Positions 8,389 through 17,018 are shown, numbered from the stretch's first letter. The stretch: DNA of 64,000 nt from Pseudoalteromonas sp. EB27 (GCF_001974875.1 NZ_MTQD01000001.1:310001-374000), one strand, 5' to 3'. Notes: a model not told the origin generated them from the letters alone. A program made the numbers and translations.

Positions 8389-8952
8389 TTACACTGTACG
8401 TTTCAACGGTTTGGGAAGAAATTTATCAATTTCTTCATCACTGAAAGTCATTTCCTCCATCTCTTTTAGCGCTTTAGACGCCTCAATGTATGCTTTGCTA
8501 ACCGTACGTGGTGAACCTTTATAATGCTTATGAAGCTCGATTTGAAGCTTATCTCGTTGCACTTTGATAGCCTCCACATCAATTGTTTGAGACTTAATAT
8601 CGGTAATAAGGGAAAAATACTTTTCTCGGATATTCCACACAGATACCGCTGTATCTGCATGCTTCTGTGCTAGAGCACCTAAGTCATACTTTTTTACGTA
8701 TGCGTTGATAATTGTAAGTACTAGCGAAATCAGTGCTGAAGCAATACCAATAACTTTATTTTCACCGAATACCGCAACAAAAACACCTGAAGTAGTAACT
8801 GCTGACAAGACAATTTGCCAAAACTTAATTCGATTTTGCCTTTTGTTCAATATATCTGCACACTTCTCATGTGTTTTATGAGTCCAAACTACTCGACCAA
8901 AACATTCACGTATTTGGGATTCAAGAATTTCAACTTGGGAATTTAGTTCCAT
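8389..8952 (-). CDS. SLATT-domain two-TM effector of a CBASS-like operon
   Basis: This 187-aa protein has an N-terminal helix, two membrane segments (about residues 43-62 and 66-87) and a long amphipathic C-terminal helix region, the layout of SLATT (SMODS and SLOG-associating two-TM effector) proteins. In known systems these are predicted membrane effectors triggered by a cyclic nucleotide. The ATG at 8952 overlaps the end of the CD-NTase gene by 23 bp, so the two are translationally coupled. The gene is closed by an attC site, placing the pair in one integron cassette. The family call rests on topology and partner. Confidence 0.82.
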   Translation of the reverse strand: MELNSQVEILESQIRECFGRVVWTHKTHEKCADILNKRQNRIKFWQIVLSAVTTSGVFVAVFGENKVIGIASALISLVLTIINAYVKKYDLGALAQKHADTAVSVWNIREKYFSLITDIKSQTIDVEAIKVQRDKLQIELHKHYKGSPRTVSKAYIEASKALKEMEEMTFSDEEIDKFLPKPLKRTV

Positions 8953-9811
8953 AGATTTCACGCCACTTGAGGTTTGCTGATGCGCTCATATTATCACGCT
9001 CATAGTCTAATGCTTCAACAGCGATGTTGTAGCAACGTAGTGCTTTATACTCGAATTTACCTTTGCGCCAAACATACTGAGAACTACCAGGAGCTAACCA
9101 ATAATTTTTATCAGGATCTTGGTCTTTGAGATACGCAAAGAAGTCTCTGGTCATCCAATCATAGTAAGTAAAAGACTTGTCCTTGTGTTCCCATTGCTTT
9201 AGAAAGTTATAAGCAAGTGTGTCAATCAATAGACCTCCAATTGGCACGTCCCATTTGTCTTTCCAAGCTCGAGCCATTCGGCATAATCGCTTTAAGTTTT
9301 TATTCCAGTGATTGTTTGCTGAATTTATTTCTTTAATTTCGGCTTTTGGATTTGTAACTTTCCACTTACCGCCGTCATTAGTGTCTGGATATGTAAAAGA
9401 CTCACCATCTTTATTGATGAAAGCTGGCACAATTTCATAACAGATTCCGTCTGTAAAATTCAACTTAACAACTTGCCCATCACCACCAATATGAGTTGTT
9501 GAGTATGTTTTCTTGATTGAGTCCCTTACCGCTTGTAAAAGCGCAGATTGACCATTGGTCTGATAACCATTGTATTTCTCGTACAGCTCATAAGGTAACT
9601 GGATAATCATATCAATATCACTGACAAATATATCCGTACCTCTTCCATAAGAGCCAACAAATAGACTATAACTAGTATCGCTATCCAAACCTCTGAAGTC
9701 AGAGTTAACTCTTTTTGTTATCTGCTTCGCTCTGTAGGATACATTAGAAACAACATCACCTGACATACGTAATGCTGAACAAAACGTAGAAAATTTCTCA
9801 GAAATACTCAT
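8930..9811 (-). CDS. SMODS-type CD-NTase (cGAS/DncV-like nucleotidyltransferase)
   Basis: This 293-aa nucleotidyltransferase has the polymerase-beta signature 'GSYGRGTDIFVSDIDMII', with G53-S54 and the metal-binding pair D65/D67. A third acidic residue lies in 'CYEIVPAF' (E126). This matches the SMODS/CD-NTase family, which makes cyclic di- or trinucleotides on phage infection and activates a partner effector. The partner here is the overlapping SLATT protein, giving a minimal CBASS without visible Cap2/Cap3 helpers. The start follows AAGGAGAGTT. The product nucleotide cannot be predicted. Confidence 0.9.
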   Translation of the reverse strand: MSISEKFSTFCSALRMSGDVVSNVSYRAKQITKRVNSDFRGLDSDTSYSLFVGSYGRGTDIFVSDIDMIIQLPYELYEKYNGYQTNGQSALLQAVRDSIKKTYSTTHIGGDGQVVKLNFTDGICYEIVPAFINKDGESFTYPDTNDGGKWKVTNPKAEIKEINSANNHWNKNLKRLCRMARAWKDKWDVPIGGLLIDTLAYNFLKQWEHKDKSFTYYDWMTRDFFAYLKDQDPDKNYWLAPGSSQYVWRKGKFEYKALRCYNIAVEALDYERDNMSASANLKWREIYGTKFPS

Positions 9812-9826
9812 AACTCTCCTTTTGCT

Positions 9827-9881
9827 GATAATGCTTAAAGCTGCGGCTGTGAAGCAGTCCGACAGCCCTTACTTGTTATGT
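9827..9881 (-). other. Short integron attC-like site, about 55 bp
   Basis: On the minus strand the site runs from ACATAAC (overlapping the last codons of the nuclease gene) to GCATTATC. An inner stem GGCTGT/ACAGCC (9845-9850 with 9862-9867) encloses an 11-nt loop. Size and layout resemble the ~60-bp attC of aadA-type cassettes, but the right core is degenerate. It separates the nuclease cassette from the CBASS cassette. Confidence 0.6.
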
Positions 9882-10696
9882 TCTTTATTGAGAGTGTATT
9901 CAATATCACCACTTCTGAAATCTTCGAGAACAGCTTGAACAAAATCAATCGCATTAACAGATATAGATAGCTCTTGCCTACTTAATTCCCATAGAACAGT
10001 AAAATTTTTAATCTTAAGTCTTTCTTGTGTAGGCAAAACTACAAAGGCATTTTCAGGTGAAATAACTTCCGTCTTTGGGGTATTTAGTTCACCTAAATTG
10101 GCCACAATCTTCGAACCTAACCATTTTCCAATAAAACTTACTACACCATCTTCTTCAATTGAAGAATCATAGACATTGAATGATATTTGACTACCATGTT
10201 TATCAAAGTATTTCTTCGTATCATAATCTTTTCCGTCAAAAGCTAGTTTCATATCCAAATATTGGTTCTGATACAGTTCTCCATTCACATTTATAATCTG
10301 GATATATCCATCCCAGTCTGTACCTTGTGGCGTTCTAATTCTCTTTAAATTTATTTCATAATGACCACAAAAATCGATTACTCCAGATTGAAAGCCTTGT
10401 GTAGTAACTATCAGTCCTTGGCTATTAGGAATGTCATTTAGCAGGCCCAACATATTTCTTGCGTGTATTAGTGAAACAGGTTTCGAATAATATTTGCATT
10501 CAATTAAGATTTTATGACTCACTCCTGCGTATCGATACTCCCAAAAAACATCTATCTGATGCTCAACACCAGATTTCCCTTTTATTTTCACATCGTGTTG
10601 CACATCAATATTCTCTACGCCTTCTGACTCAAGAATTGCTCGATATATCTTTTGAGTTAGTAACTCATAATCTTTAGATGTTTCGCAAAGTTCCAA
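9869..10696 (-). CDS. Mrr-like restriction endonuclease (type IV-like)
   Basis: The N-terminal third has a PD-(D/E)xK nuclease core: D49 in 'HQIDVFWEY' and E66-C-K68 in 'ILIECKYY', followed by 'LIVTTQGFQSG', all typical of the Mrr_cat family that cleaves modified or foreign DNA. The C-terminal 170 residues are not recognised and may be the specificity module. The start is a TTG at 10696, eight bases after AAGGAG. Cassette context (attC sites on both sides, CBASS next door) supports a defence role. An NERD-like or other nuclease is the alternative. Confidence 0.8.
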   Translation of the reverse strand: MELCETSKDYELLTQKIYRAILESEGVENIDVQHDVKIKGKSGVEHQIDVFWEYRYAGVSHKILIECKYYSKPVSLIHARNMLGLLNDIPNSQGLIVTTQGFQSGVIDFCGHYEINLKRIRTPQGTDWDGYIQIINVNGELYQNQYLDMKLAFDGKDYDTKKYFDKHGSQISFNVYDSSIEEDGVVSFIGKWLGSKIVANLGELNTPKTEVISPENAFVVLPTQERLKIKNFTVLWELSRQELSISVNAIDFVQAVLEDFRSGDIEYTLNKEHNK

Positions 10697-10710
10697 TACT
10701 TACTCCTTGA

Positions 10711-10812
10711 ACATAACGCTTGACTAACCAGCGAAAAATAGCAGGCTAAAATAAGCGACGAAGGAGTGCAAGACTGCTATTTTGCGTCCTTTGGTTTAGG
10801 CGCTTGTTAATT
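10711..10812 (-). other. Integron attC site, 102 bp
   Basis: On the minus strand the site begins AATTAACAAGCGCCTAAACC and ends GGTTAGTCAAGCGTTATGT. A 10-bp perfect inner stem (AAAATAGCAG at 10735-10744 with CTGCTATTTT at 10774-10783) and a second arm TAACCA/TGGTTTA with one bulged base give the expected imperfect-palindrome fold. It starts immediately after the stop of the 115-aa gene and ends 14 bp before the nuclease start codon, exactly as in a cassette array. Confidence 0.85.
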
Positions 10813-11160
10813 TTACCTGTGGAAATCTCGATTAAAAATTTCGCGTTTTTTTTGATTTATTGAATAATTGCCTTCAAATACTTGCGGACATACTGACATA
10901 GAGTAATCAATTACCCCATAGTTTCCATGTTTTAAAACTACACTTTCTAAATCTTCCATTAACTCTGTAATTACAGATTTATCAATTGCCACATCATCCC
11001 CGATAGCAACAATGTTTACTGTCACGGAAGCTGAACTCGTATAATGGACATCTAAATGATAAATGCATTCTTCAAGTTTAACTTTAAACTTTGAGCTAGT
11101 TTGACTTTCTCGAACTAAACTCCATTCACAATTTAAACCTTCTAGATAATAATGCGGCAT
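10813..11160 (-). CDS. Unknown 115-aa cassette protein
   Basis: I do not recognise this protein. It has no signal peptide or membrane segment, is rich in beta-prone stretches in the first half, and is acidic in the middle. AAGGAGAGTTTT precedes the ATG at 11160, a convincing ribosome-binding site. Its stop codon abuts a clear attC site, so it is the most upstream recognisable cassette of the leftward array. Unknown small proteins are typical cargo of chromosomal integrons; no function is proposed. Confidence 0.8.
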   Translation of the reverse strand: MPHYYLEGLNCEWSLVRESQTSSKFKVKLEECIYHLDVHYTSSASVTVNIVAIGDDVAIDKSVITELMEDLESVVLKHGNYGVIDYSMSVCPQVFEGNYSINQKKREIFNRDFHR

Positions 11161-11586
11161 AAAACTCTCCTTAATAAAACTAACTTTTTATAGCGAGCGA
11201 ATCGCGAGTTTTTATACCACAGCGTCGCTCGTTTTTCTGCATGACTCATTTGTAACAAACTTCTTAACTAATTGCCAATACTACTAAAATACAGTGACTC
11301 TAGCTTTTTCCTCAGGGTAAAAACGAGCGATTGGGTCGTTTTCCTGACTATGCAAGCAATATACTATGACGAAATAGAAAAGTAATTGTGAGCGGCCGAT
11401 GTTCGCTCTTGTTAGGAATTCGCCTAAACACGTTTTGGGGCAGAAACGAGTTAATCATGAATGACTGCTCATGGCACTTATAAGACTGTCAGTTTTGATT
11501 AAATATTATTAGTCAAACACCTGACAGTTAAGATCTGAGCTAGTGCAAGTTAATACTTATTGACGAATAGCTAGAACTAGCAGCTA
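11161..11586. other. Gene-free right border of the cassette island, with inverted repeats
   Basis: No gene is seen. The stretch holds several GAGCGA/TCGCTC words forming short inverted repeats, e.g. TAGCGAGCGA near 11191 and GTCGCTCG near 11224. An ACTGTCAG / CTGACAGT inverted repeat encloses about 25 bases (11486-11528). CCTAACAAGAGCG (minus strand, about 11404-11416) resembles an attC left end. AAACGAGCGATT at about 11322 recalls AAATGAGCGATT at about 5277, so remnants of the same repeat family may lie at both island borders. Confidence 0.45.
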
Positions 11587-12666
11587 TCACTTCTTCTCAA
11601 ACCTCGGCACTTTTCGCTTATCTGCCTTATTCATTGCGAGCTCTTGGATTTCTTCTTGCTTATGCTCTGCCGATTTAGTTTCTAGTGACTCCTGATTGGC
11701 ATTCTCATAAGAAAGCTCAGTAAGTAGTGCAAAGTGATCAGACCCATATTTAGCTAGGCGCTTGATACGCTTTACTTTAAAGCCTTGGCTGTGAAATAAG
11801 TGATCGAGCGGCCAGCGCATAAAAAAGTAACTTGCATGAAAAGTATTATAAAACCCACGACCTTTTCGAGGGTCTAAAAAGCCACTTATTTGCATAAACA
11901 AACGGGTGCTACGCGACCATGCAACATCGTTTAAATCGCCGGCAACGATGGTAGGCCGTGTAGGGTTTTTAAGTGCTTTAGCCACCATTATTAGCTCAGA
12001 GTCGCGCGGGCGCGATGAGTCTTCCTCCGTTGGGCTTGGTGGTGCGGGGTGAATAAAGTGCCCTTGCATTTCAAGGCCTTCATCGTTTTCAAATAGTATA
12101 TGAATAGAAGGAATGTCGTCTTCTATTAGCTCACATATTTGTGCATCAAGTATTTTAAATTTACTGTATAAGTGCATGCCGTAGCGGTTGTCTTTAGGGC
12201 ACTCTATGTAATACGGGTAATTTTTTTTAATAACTGATAATTTATTTTCCCACCAGCTATCGCTCTCAAGTGTAATAAGCAGGTCAGGTTGGTGCTCATC
12301 AACAAGGCTAATTAACTGCTCACTTTTATGGTTCGACATAAGTACATTTGCCGACATAATCCTTATACTATGGTCTATATGCTTAGGTGCGCTTTGTACT
12401 TCTTTTTTAGCAAGCCACGTATACGGGTAAATCCATTTACCTTGTAAAAACATTATAAGAAATGATGTTAAAGCTATAAATACATAACCTATTGCGCTAC
12501 TTTGCCATAATAAAAACAACGAAGTAACGGCTACAAAACTGGCAATATAAAATACCTGTAAGCGCACAAAGTCGCAGCTACGCACTAAGTAATGCTGGCT
12601 GTACGACATAGGTAATAAGGTAACCAGTAAAAAAAAGCCAATAATTATAGCCAGCGCAATGAGCAT
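11587..12666 (-). CDS. Membrane-anchored endonuclease/exonuclease/phosphatase family protein
   Basis: This 359-aa protein has two to three N-terminal membrane helices (about 1-100) followed by an EEP-fold domain. Visible motifs are 'IMSANVLMSN' (metal-binding Asn), 'DLLITLESD' (catalytic Glu), 'VAGDLNDVAWS' (D-x-N) and 'SDHFALLTEL' (terminal SDH). The domain faces the periplasm by topology prediction. Members cleave phosphodiesters in nucleic acids or lipids; the substrate is unknown. The last 40 residues are charged and low complexity. AAGGATATTAAA precedes the ATG. Confidence 0.88.
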   Translation of the reverse strand: MLIALAIIIGFFLLVTLLPMSYSQHYLVRSCDFVRLQVFYIASFVAVTSLFLLWQSSAIGYVFIALTSFLIMFLQGKWIYPYTWLAKKEVQSAPKHIDHSIRIMSANVLMSNHKSEQLISLVDEHQPDLLITLESDSWWENKLSVIKKNYPYYIECPKDNRYGMHLYSKFKILDAQICELIEDDIPSIHILFENDEGLEMQGHFIHPAPPSPTEEDSSRPRDSELIMVAKALKNPTRPTIVAGDLNDVAWSRSTRLFMQISGFLDPRKGRGFYNTFHASYFFMRWPLDHLFHSQGFKVKRIKRLAKYGSDHFALLTELSYENANQESLETKSAEHKQEEIQELAMNKADKRKVPRFEKK

Positions 12667-12689
12667 TTTAATATCCTTATAAAGTTAAT

Positions 12690-13040
12690 TTAGCGACTTA
12701 AAATTGAAAGTATTTCTCGAGTATCGTGCACCATATGGATAACTGTACGGTCTATTTCTATACTCACTGTACCATTATCTCTAGAGCGTTCAATCACTCT
12801 ACCTCTTTTGTATAAATCGCGTTCTAAAAAGTCGCCTCGGTGATAGCTTTTACTTAGCCCTGGTGGCGTCCAACCTGCGCGAATTAGTTGCTTTGCCTCT
12901 TTTTTAGAAAGGTAGCCATTGTCGTTATGCTTATGCGAATGATGATTTTTATGGCCATGTTTATCTTTATGTGGTTTTGCGTTTGCACTGATTGAACATA
13001 AAGCCAATACTATTAGTGCTGTGTATATAGGTGCTCTCAT
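12690..13040 (-). CDS. RcnB-like periplasmic protein
   Basis: This 116-aa protein has a signal peptide (cleavage near 'SANA-KP'), a His/Lys-rich stretch 'HKDKHGHKNHHSHKHND' and the RcnB-family block 'LIRAGWTPPGLSKSYHRGD'. RcnB proteins are periplasmic factors linked to nickel and cobalt homeostasis; the His-rich segment would suit metal binding. It lies 23 bp upstream of the EEP gene on the same strand and may share its transcript. No rcnA exporter is visible nearby. Confidence 0.8.
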   Translation of the reverse strand: MRAPIYTALIVLALCSISANAKPHKDKHGHKNHHSHKHNDNGYLSKKEAKQLIRAGWTPPGLSKSYHRGDFLERDLYKRGRVIERSRDNGTVSIEIDRTVIHMVHDTREILSILSR

Positions 13041-13116
13041 AAATAATCTCTAGCATAATTAATAGCTAGAGGTTAACAAATACGGATGAACATCGTATGA
13101 AACAACTAACACCTAT

Positions 13117-13365
13117 TTAACGTTGTTTATATTGAGTTTTACAATGGCTTCGCATAATAGCGGGATCGCGTAATTTTAAATGTTTTGTTTTACGCCCTGC
13201 ATGGCGCTTACGCCACACTTTAAAACTGCCTTTTGAAATATTGTCGCGCATAAAAACCACCAGCTGCGGATACTTTAATCCGTATAGCTGCTCTATTGCC
13301 TCGTAGGGGGTTCTATCTTCCCACGCCATTTCGATAATGCGTGACTGCTGCTCAGGATTAAACAT
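13117..13365 (-). CDS. DUF2805 / TIGR03643 family protein
   Basis: This small conserved cytoplasmic protein has about 82 residues when started at the ATG at 13365; an upstream GTG adds four residues. The pattern 'IIEMAWEDRTPYEAIEQLYGL' followed by 'VVFMRDNISKGSFKVWRKRHAGRKTKH' is characteristic of this family of unknown function. The first part looks like a helix-turn-helix and the second is strongly basic, so nucleic-acid binding is plausible but unproven. It is transcribed divergently from the solute-binding protein gene. Confidence 0.83.
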   Translation of the reverse strand: MFNPEQQSRIIEMAWEDRTPYEAIEQLYGLKYPQLVVFMRDNISKGSFKVWRKRHAGRKTKHLKLRDPAIMRSHCKTQYKQR

Positions 13366-13488
13366 GGTATATCTCACAAAATTTAACTTATACGCTAGGT
13401 AAAAATACTTAGATCAATGCAATTTAAGCTCAGTAACTGTATAATTAGCATTCAGATTATGTATTTAAATGGTATCGAATTTATATTT

Positions 13489-14178
13489 ATGCGCGCAATA
13501 TTTCTGTTTTTAGCCTTAACTTTTCCCTCGTTATTACTTGCAGCGCCAAGTAAAACTCTGCGCTGCGTTACAACGCACTACCCTCCTTTTACTATTTACG
13601 ATGAAAAAGCCGATACATTTACAGGTTTAGATATTGATTACATTAAGTTTATTGAAAAAAACTTAAACCTCAAAATCGACGTTGTTCATTTACCTTGGGC
13701 GCGTGTTAAAAAAGAGATGGAGCTGGGCTATTACGACTGCTATTTCTCATTGGCCAACTATAAAGAGCGTACAGAATATTTAGACTTTACTAGCGAGCCT
13801 TTGCATACCACTAAGTTTGGTTTATTCACGTTAAATGAAGATAATCTGCTTATTGATGATTTATCAAAAGCCGCTATAGCTATGTTACGCGGTGTTATTC
13901 TTCCCAAAATTATCGCTAAAAAGTACAGCCTTGATGAGAATAACCTGCTTCGTTCACTTTCAACTAAAGACACTTTTGAGCTACTTGAAAAAAAACGCGT
14001 TGAATACGCAATAACTAACTATCAAGCGGGTTTGTGGTACTCAAAGGAATATAAAAACATTTATGCTCGGCAATTAAATGAGTTTACATTTCCTACTTAC
14101 ATTGCTTTTAAGCGTGGCGTAATTGATACAAAATTAGTTGATGAACAAATAAAGCGTTTTAAAGCACAAGCTCAATAA
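13489..14178 (+). CDS. Periplasmic solute-binding protein (SBP_bac_3-like)
   Basis: The ATG at 13489 gives an 18-residue signal peptide ending 'LLLAAPS' and a mature domain starting 'LRCVTTHYPPFTIYDEK', typical of family-3 amino-acid-type solute-binding proteins. 'DCYFSLANYKERTEYLDFT' fits the ligand-site region of that family. The frame extends 24 codons upstream without a ribosome-binding site, so the shorter form is preferred. No ABC permease or ATPase lies nearby; many Alteromonadales carry such orphan binding proteins, and the ligand is unknown. Confidence 0.85.
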   Translation: MRAIFLFLALTFPSLLLAAPSKTLRCVTTHYPPFTIYDEKADTFTGLDIDYIKFIEKNLNLKIDVVHLPWARVKKEMELGYYDCYFSLANYKERTEYLDFTSEPLHTTKFGLFTLNEDNLLIDDLSKAAIAMLRGVILPKIIAKKYSLDENNLLRSLSTKDTFELLEKKRVEYAITNYQAGLWYSKEYKNIYARQLNEFTFPTYIAFKRGVIDTKLVDEQIKRFKAQAQ

Positions 14179-14207
14179 TTAACTCTGCACACATTAAGAG
14201 ATAACCA

Positions 14208-14864
14208 ATGTTTACAAAACTACCAAAGTGGGTTGAATATGGCGCGTTTACACTGGCATTTATAGCGGGCATCGTTAACGCTGTAGGCTTATTAGGTTTT
14301 GAGCATCAAGCCATTTCGCACTTATCAGGCTCTGTTACTTTGTTGGGTATTAAGCTAATGAGCAATACCTCAGCCGCTTTGCTGTTATTTAGCATACTCA
14401 TTAGCTTTATGTTGGGCTCGGCACTTTCTGGTTTTTTACTTGCAGGGCGTTCATTAAAACTTGGCCGCCATTACGATACGCTCTTATTTATTGAAGGCGC
14501 TTTACTGTTAGCAAGTGCCTACCTACTTAATCAATCTTATGTTTATGCAATTACGCTTGCCTCTGCTGCTTGTGGGTTACAAAATGCGTTAGTCACTAAT
14601 TACAGTGGTGCGGTCGTTCGTACCACACATTTAACGGGTATTTTTACTGACCTTGGTTTAATGATAGGTAAAGCACTTAAAGGTGAGCAATTTGATATGC
14701 GTAAAGGCGTTATGTTTTTACTTATTATTGCAGGCTTTTTATTAGGCGGTGTAGCCGGTTTTGTTTTATTTGAGCATTACTTAGTGCTGGCTTTGGTGTT
14801 TCCTGCTGTGGCTTGTTTTGTTTTATCAATTACGTATCGGGTTTATAGGTTACGTACGCTTTAA
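14208..14864 (+). CDS. YoaK/DUF1275 family inner-membrane protein
   Basis: This 218-aa protein has about six membrane helices and family-typical stretches 'GIVNAVGLLGFEHQAISHLSG' and 'CGLQNALVTNYSGAVVRTTHLTG', which fit DUF1275 (YoaK). Function in the family is poorly known; a small-molecule transport role is suspected. It starts 29 bp after the solute-binding protein stop on the same strand and may be cotranscribed with it. Confidence 0.88.
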   Translation: MFTKLPKWVEYGAFTLAFIAGIVNAVGLLGFEHQAISHLSGSVTLLGIKLMSNTSAALLLFSILISFMLGSALSGFLLAGRSLKLGRHYDTLLFIEGALLLASAYLLNQSYVYAITLASAACGLQNALVTNYSGAVVRTTHLTGIFTDLGLMIGKALKGEQFDMRKGVMFLLIIAGFLLGGVAGFVLFEHYLVLALVFPAVACFVLSITYRVYRLRTL

Positions 14865-14938
14865 CGCAACGAGTTTAAAAGCACATTAAAACCGCATATT
14901 ATAGAGGCAATGCAATATAGATTACTTTCAAGGAATGT

Positions 14939-16999
14939 ATGAAACCTTATTTTTTGCCGCTGTTATTACCCTTCAGCCACACTGCGTTTGCCAACAATCA
15001 AAATAACGATGCAATAGAAACCATAACAACGACGGCATCACGTATTGAAGCGCTATCTACCCCACTGCCTTTATCAATAAGTACACTTAGTGAAGCGCAG
15101 CTAAATAGCATAGCGCCTACGCATATTGAAGAAGCCCTGCAACGTGTAGCGGGTGCTAATATTCAACGCGGAAATGGCCAAGAGTATTTACCCGCGCTTC
15201 GCTCACAAGTGCTTTCGGGCGCAGGCGCTTGTGGTGGCATATTGACTTTAGAAGATGGCATACCACTGAGAGCCGCCGGGTTTTGTAATATAAACGAGCT
15301 ATTTGAAGCCCACAGCGAAATGGCGCAGCGCATAGAAGTACTCAAAGGCCCCGGCTCTGCACTTTATGGCTCAAATGCTGTACATGGTGTTATTAATGTA
15401 ATAACGCCCGATACCACGCAAGGCGGTGGCTTAGTTGGTTTAGATTACGGCTCGTATGGCTATACTCGCTACAAATTACGTGCAGGACAAGATTACGGCA
15501 ACAGCGGTATAGGCATTAACGCAAGTATTACCGACGACAGCGGTTACCGCGACGACGAAAGTGTAGAGCAACAAAAAGTTAATATTCGCCATCGCTATTC
15601 AAATAATAATTTATTACTGACCTCAGGACTTACTTACACAAACCTCGATCAGCAAACGGCTGGATTTATTACAGGTTTTGAAAGTTACAAAGATGAAGAT
15701 CTCGCGCAAAAAAACTTTGACCCAGATGCATTTAGAAAAGCACGCGCATTTAGAGCGTGGAGCAACGCAACATGGCAATTAAATAACGATGATGTGCTCT
15801 CTACTACGTTATATTTTCGCGACCAAAGCATGGACTTTTTTAAGCACTTTTTACCCGGCACACCGCTTGAAACAAACAGTCAAACAGGCTTTGGCGTGCA
15901 ATCGCTTTATCAACATAATTTACAAAGTAATGTAAAAATAAACCTAGGGCTTGATGGCGAATACACGCAAGCCGATTTTACTCAAAGCCAAAATGAGCCC
16001 ACGCAAGGTTCTGCATTTTTAGTCGCGACAGTGCCACAAGGCAAACATTACGATTACGATGTAAACGCTACGCTTTATGCCCCTTTTGCATCTGTAGATT
16101 GGCAATTAAATAAGTGGTTACTAACAGCTGGTGTGCGCTACGAGCATATGCAGTACGACTATACCAATAATATGCTAGCAGGTAGAACAAAAGACGATGG
16201 CACAGAATGCGCGTTTGGGGGCTGCCGATACAGCCGCCCAGCGAGTGCTAAAAATAGCTTTAGTAATTTATCGCCAAAGCTTGGGTTGAGTTATCAGTAC
16301 AATACAAATAACACACTTTATGCGAACTTTTCTCGCGGTTACCGCGCCCCACAAGCCGCTGAGTTATACCAATTACAACGCGAGCAAACTACTGCAAATT
16401 TAAGCGCCGAAATAGCTAATAATGCAGAGCTGGGTATTAAAGGAATTTACGAAAAACTACGTTATGGTGTGTCGGTTTACGCTATGAGTAAACACAATAC
16501 GATTTACCGTGATAGTGACTTTTTTACGGTAAATAATGGCAGCTCTCGCCATCGCGGTATTGAGCTTGAACTTGATTACCAGCTTACAAATACACTCTCA
16601 CTCAACTTTGCAGGCACGCACGCAAAGCATACTTACACTGACAACCAAGTGCTTAACGGTCTAAATATAAACGGCAACGACATAGATACCGCGCCGCGTA
16701 ATATCGCTAATCTCGATTTAACATGGCAGGCACTAAACAATGCACAATTTGCTTTGCAGTGGCATCGCGTTGGTAACTACTACACCGACCCAGAAAACTT
16801 AAATAAATACCAAGGGCATGATATTTTAAGCCTGCGCGCGCAGTGGCAAGTTACCAATAATCTTGAAGTGCTTGCTCGCATTATTAATTTAACCAATAAG
16901 GCTTATGCAGAGCGCGCCGACTACACCAGTTTTACCGGCGACAGATACTTCCCTGGCAAACCTCGTAACGCGATGCTTTCGGCAACTTATACGTGGTAA
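14939..16999 (+). CDS. TonB-dependent outer-membrane receptor
   Basis: This 686-aa protein has a signal peptide (cleavage near 'AFA-NN'), a short TonB-box-like segment 'AIETITTTASR', a plug domain (about 45-155, with 'RIEVLKGPGSALYGSNAVHGVINVIT') and a 22-strand-type barrel ending in aromatic 'YTW'. It actively imports a large ligand across the outer membrane with TonB energy. Two Cys in 'GAGACGGILTLEDGIPLRAAGFC' could form a plug disulfide. Ligand unknown; siderophore, cobalamin-type or peptide substrates are all possible. AAGGA lies 4 bases before the ATG. Confidence 0.93.
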   Translation: MKPYFLPLLLPFSHTAFANNQNNDAIETITTTASRIEALSTPLPLSISTLSEAQLNSIAPTHIEEALQRVAGANIQRGNGQEYLPALRSQVLSGAGACGGILTLEDGIPLRAAGFCNINELFEAHSEMAQRIEVLKGPGSALYGSNAVHGVINVITPDTTQGGGLVGLDYGSYGYTRYKLRAGQDYGNSGIGINASITDDSGYRDDESVEQQKVNIRHRYSNNNLLLTSGLTYTNLDQQTAGFITGFESYKDEDLAQKNFDPDAFRKARAFRAWSNATWQLNNDDVLSTTLYFRDQSMDFFKHFLPGTPLETNSQTGFGVQSLYQHNLQSNVKINLGLDGEYTQADFTQSQNEPTQGSAFLVATVPQGKHYDYDVNATLYAPFASVDWQLNKWLLTAGVRYEHMQYDYTNNMLAGRTKDDGTECAFGGCRYSRPASAKNSFSNLSPKLGLSYQYNTNNTLYANFSRGYRAPQAAELYQLQREQTTANLSAEIANNAELGIKGIYEKLRYGVSVYAMSKHNTIYRDSDFFTVNNGSSRHRGIELELDYQLTNTLSLNFAGTHAKHTYTDNQVLNGLNINGNDIDTAPRNIANLDLTWQALNNAQFALQWHRVGNYYTDPENLNKYQGHDILSLRAQWQVTNNLEVLARIINLTNKAYAERADYTSFTGDRYFPGKPRNAMLSATYTW

Positions 17000-17018
17000 T
17001 GCTTATTTAAGGGCTAAG

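Noticed and set aside
4673..11586. Prophage or transposon
   Set aside because: No phage structural genes, transposase, integrase or terminal inverted repeats are seen; attC-type sites explain the island better.
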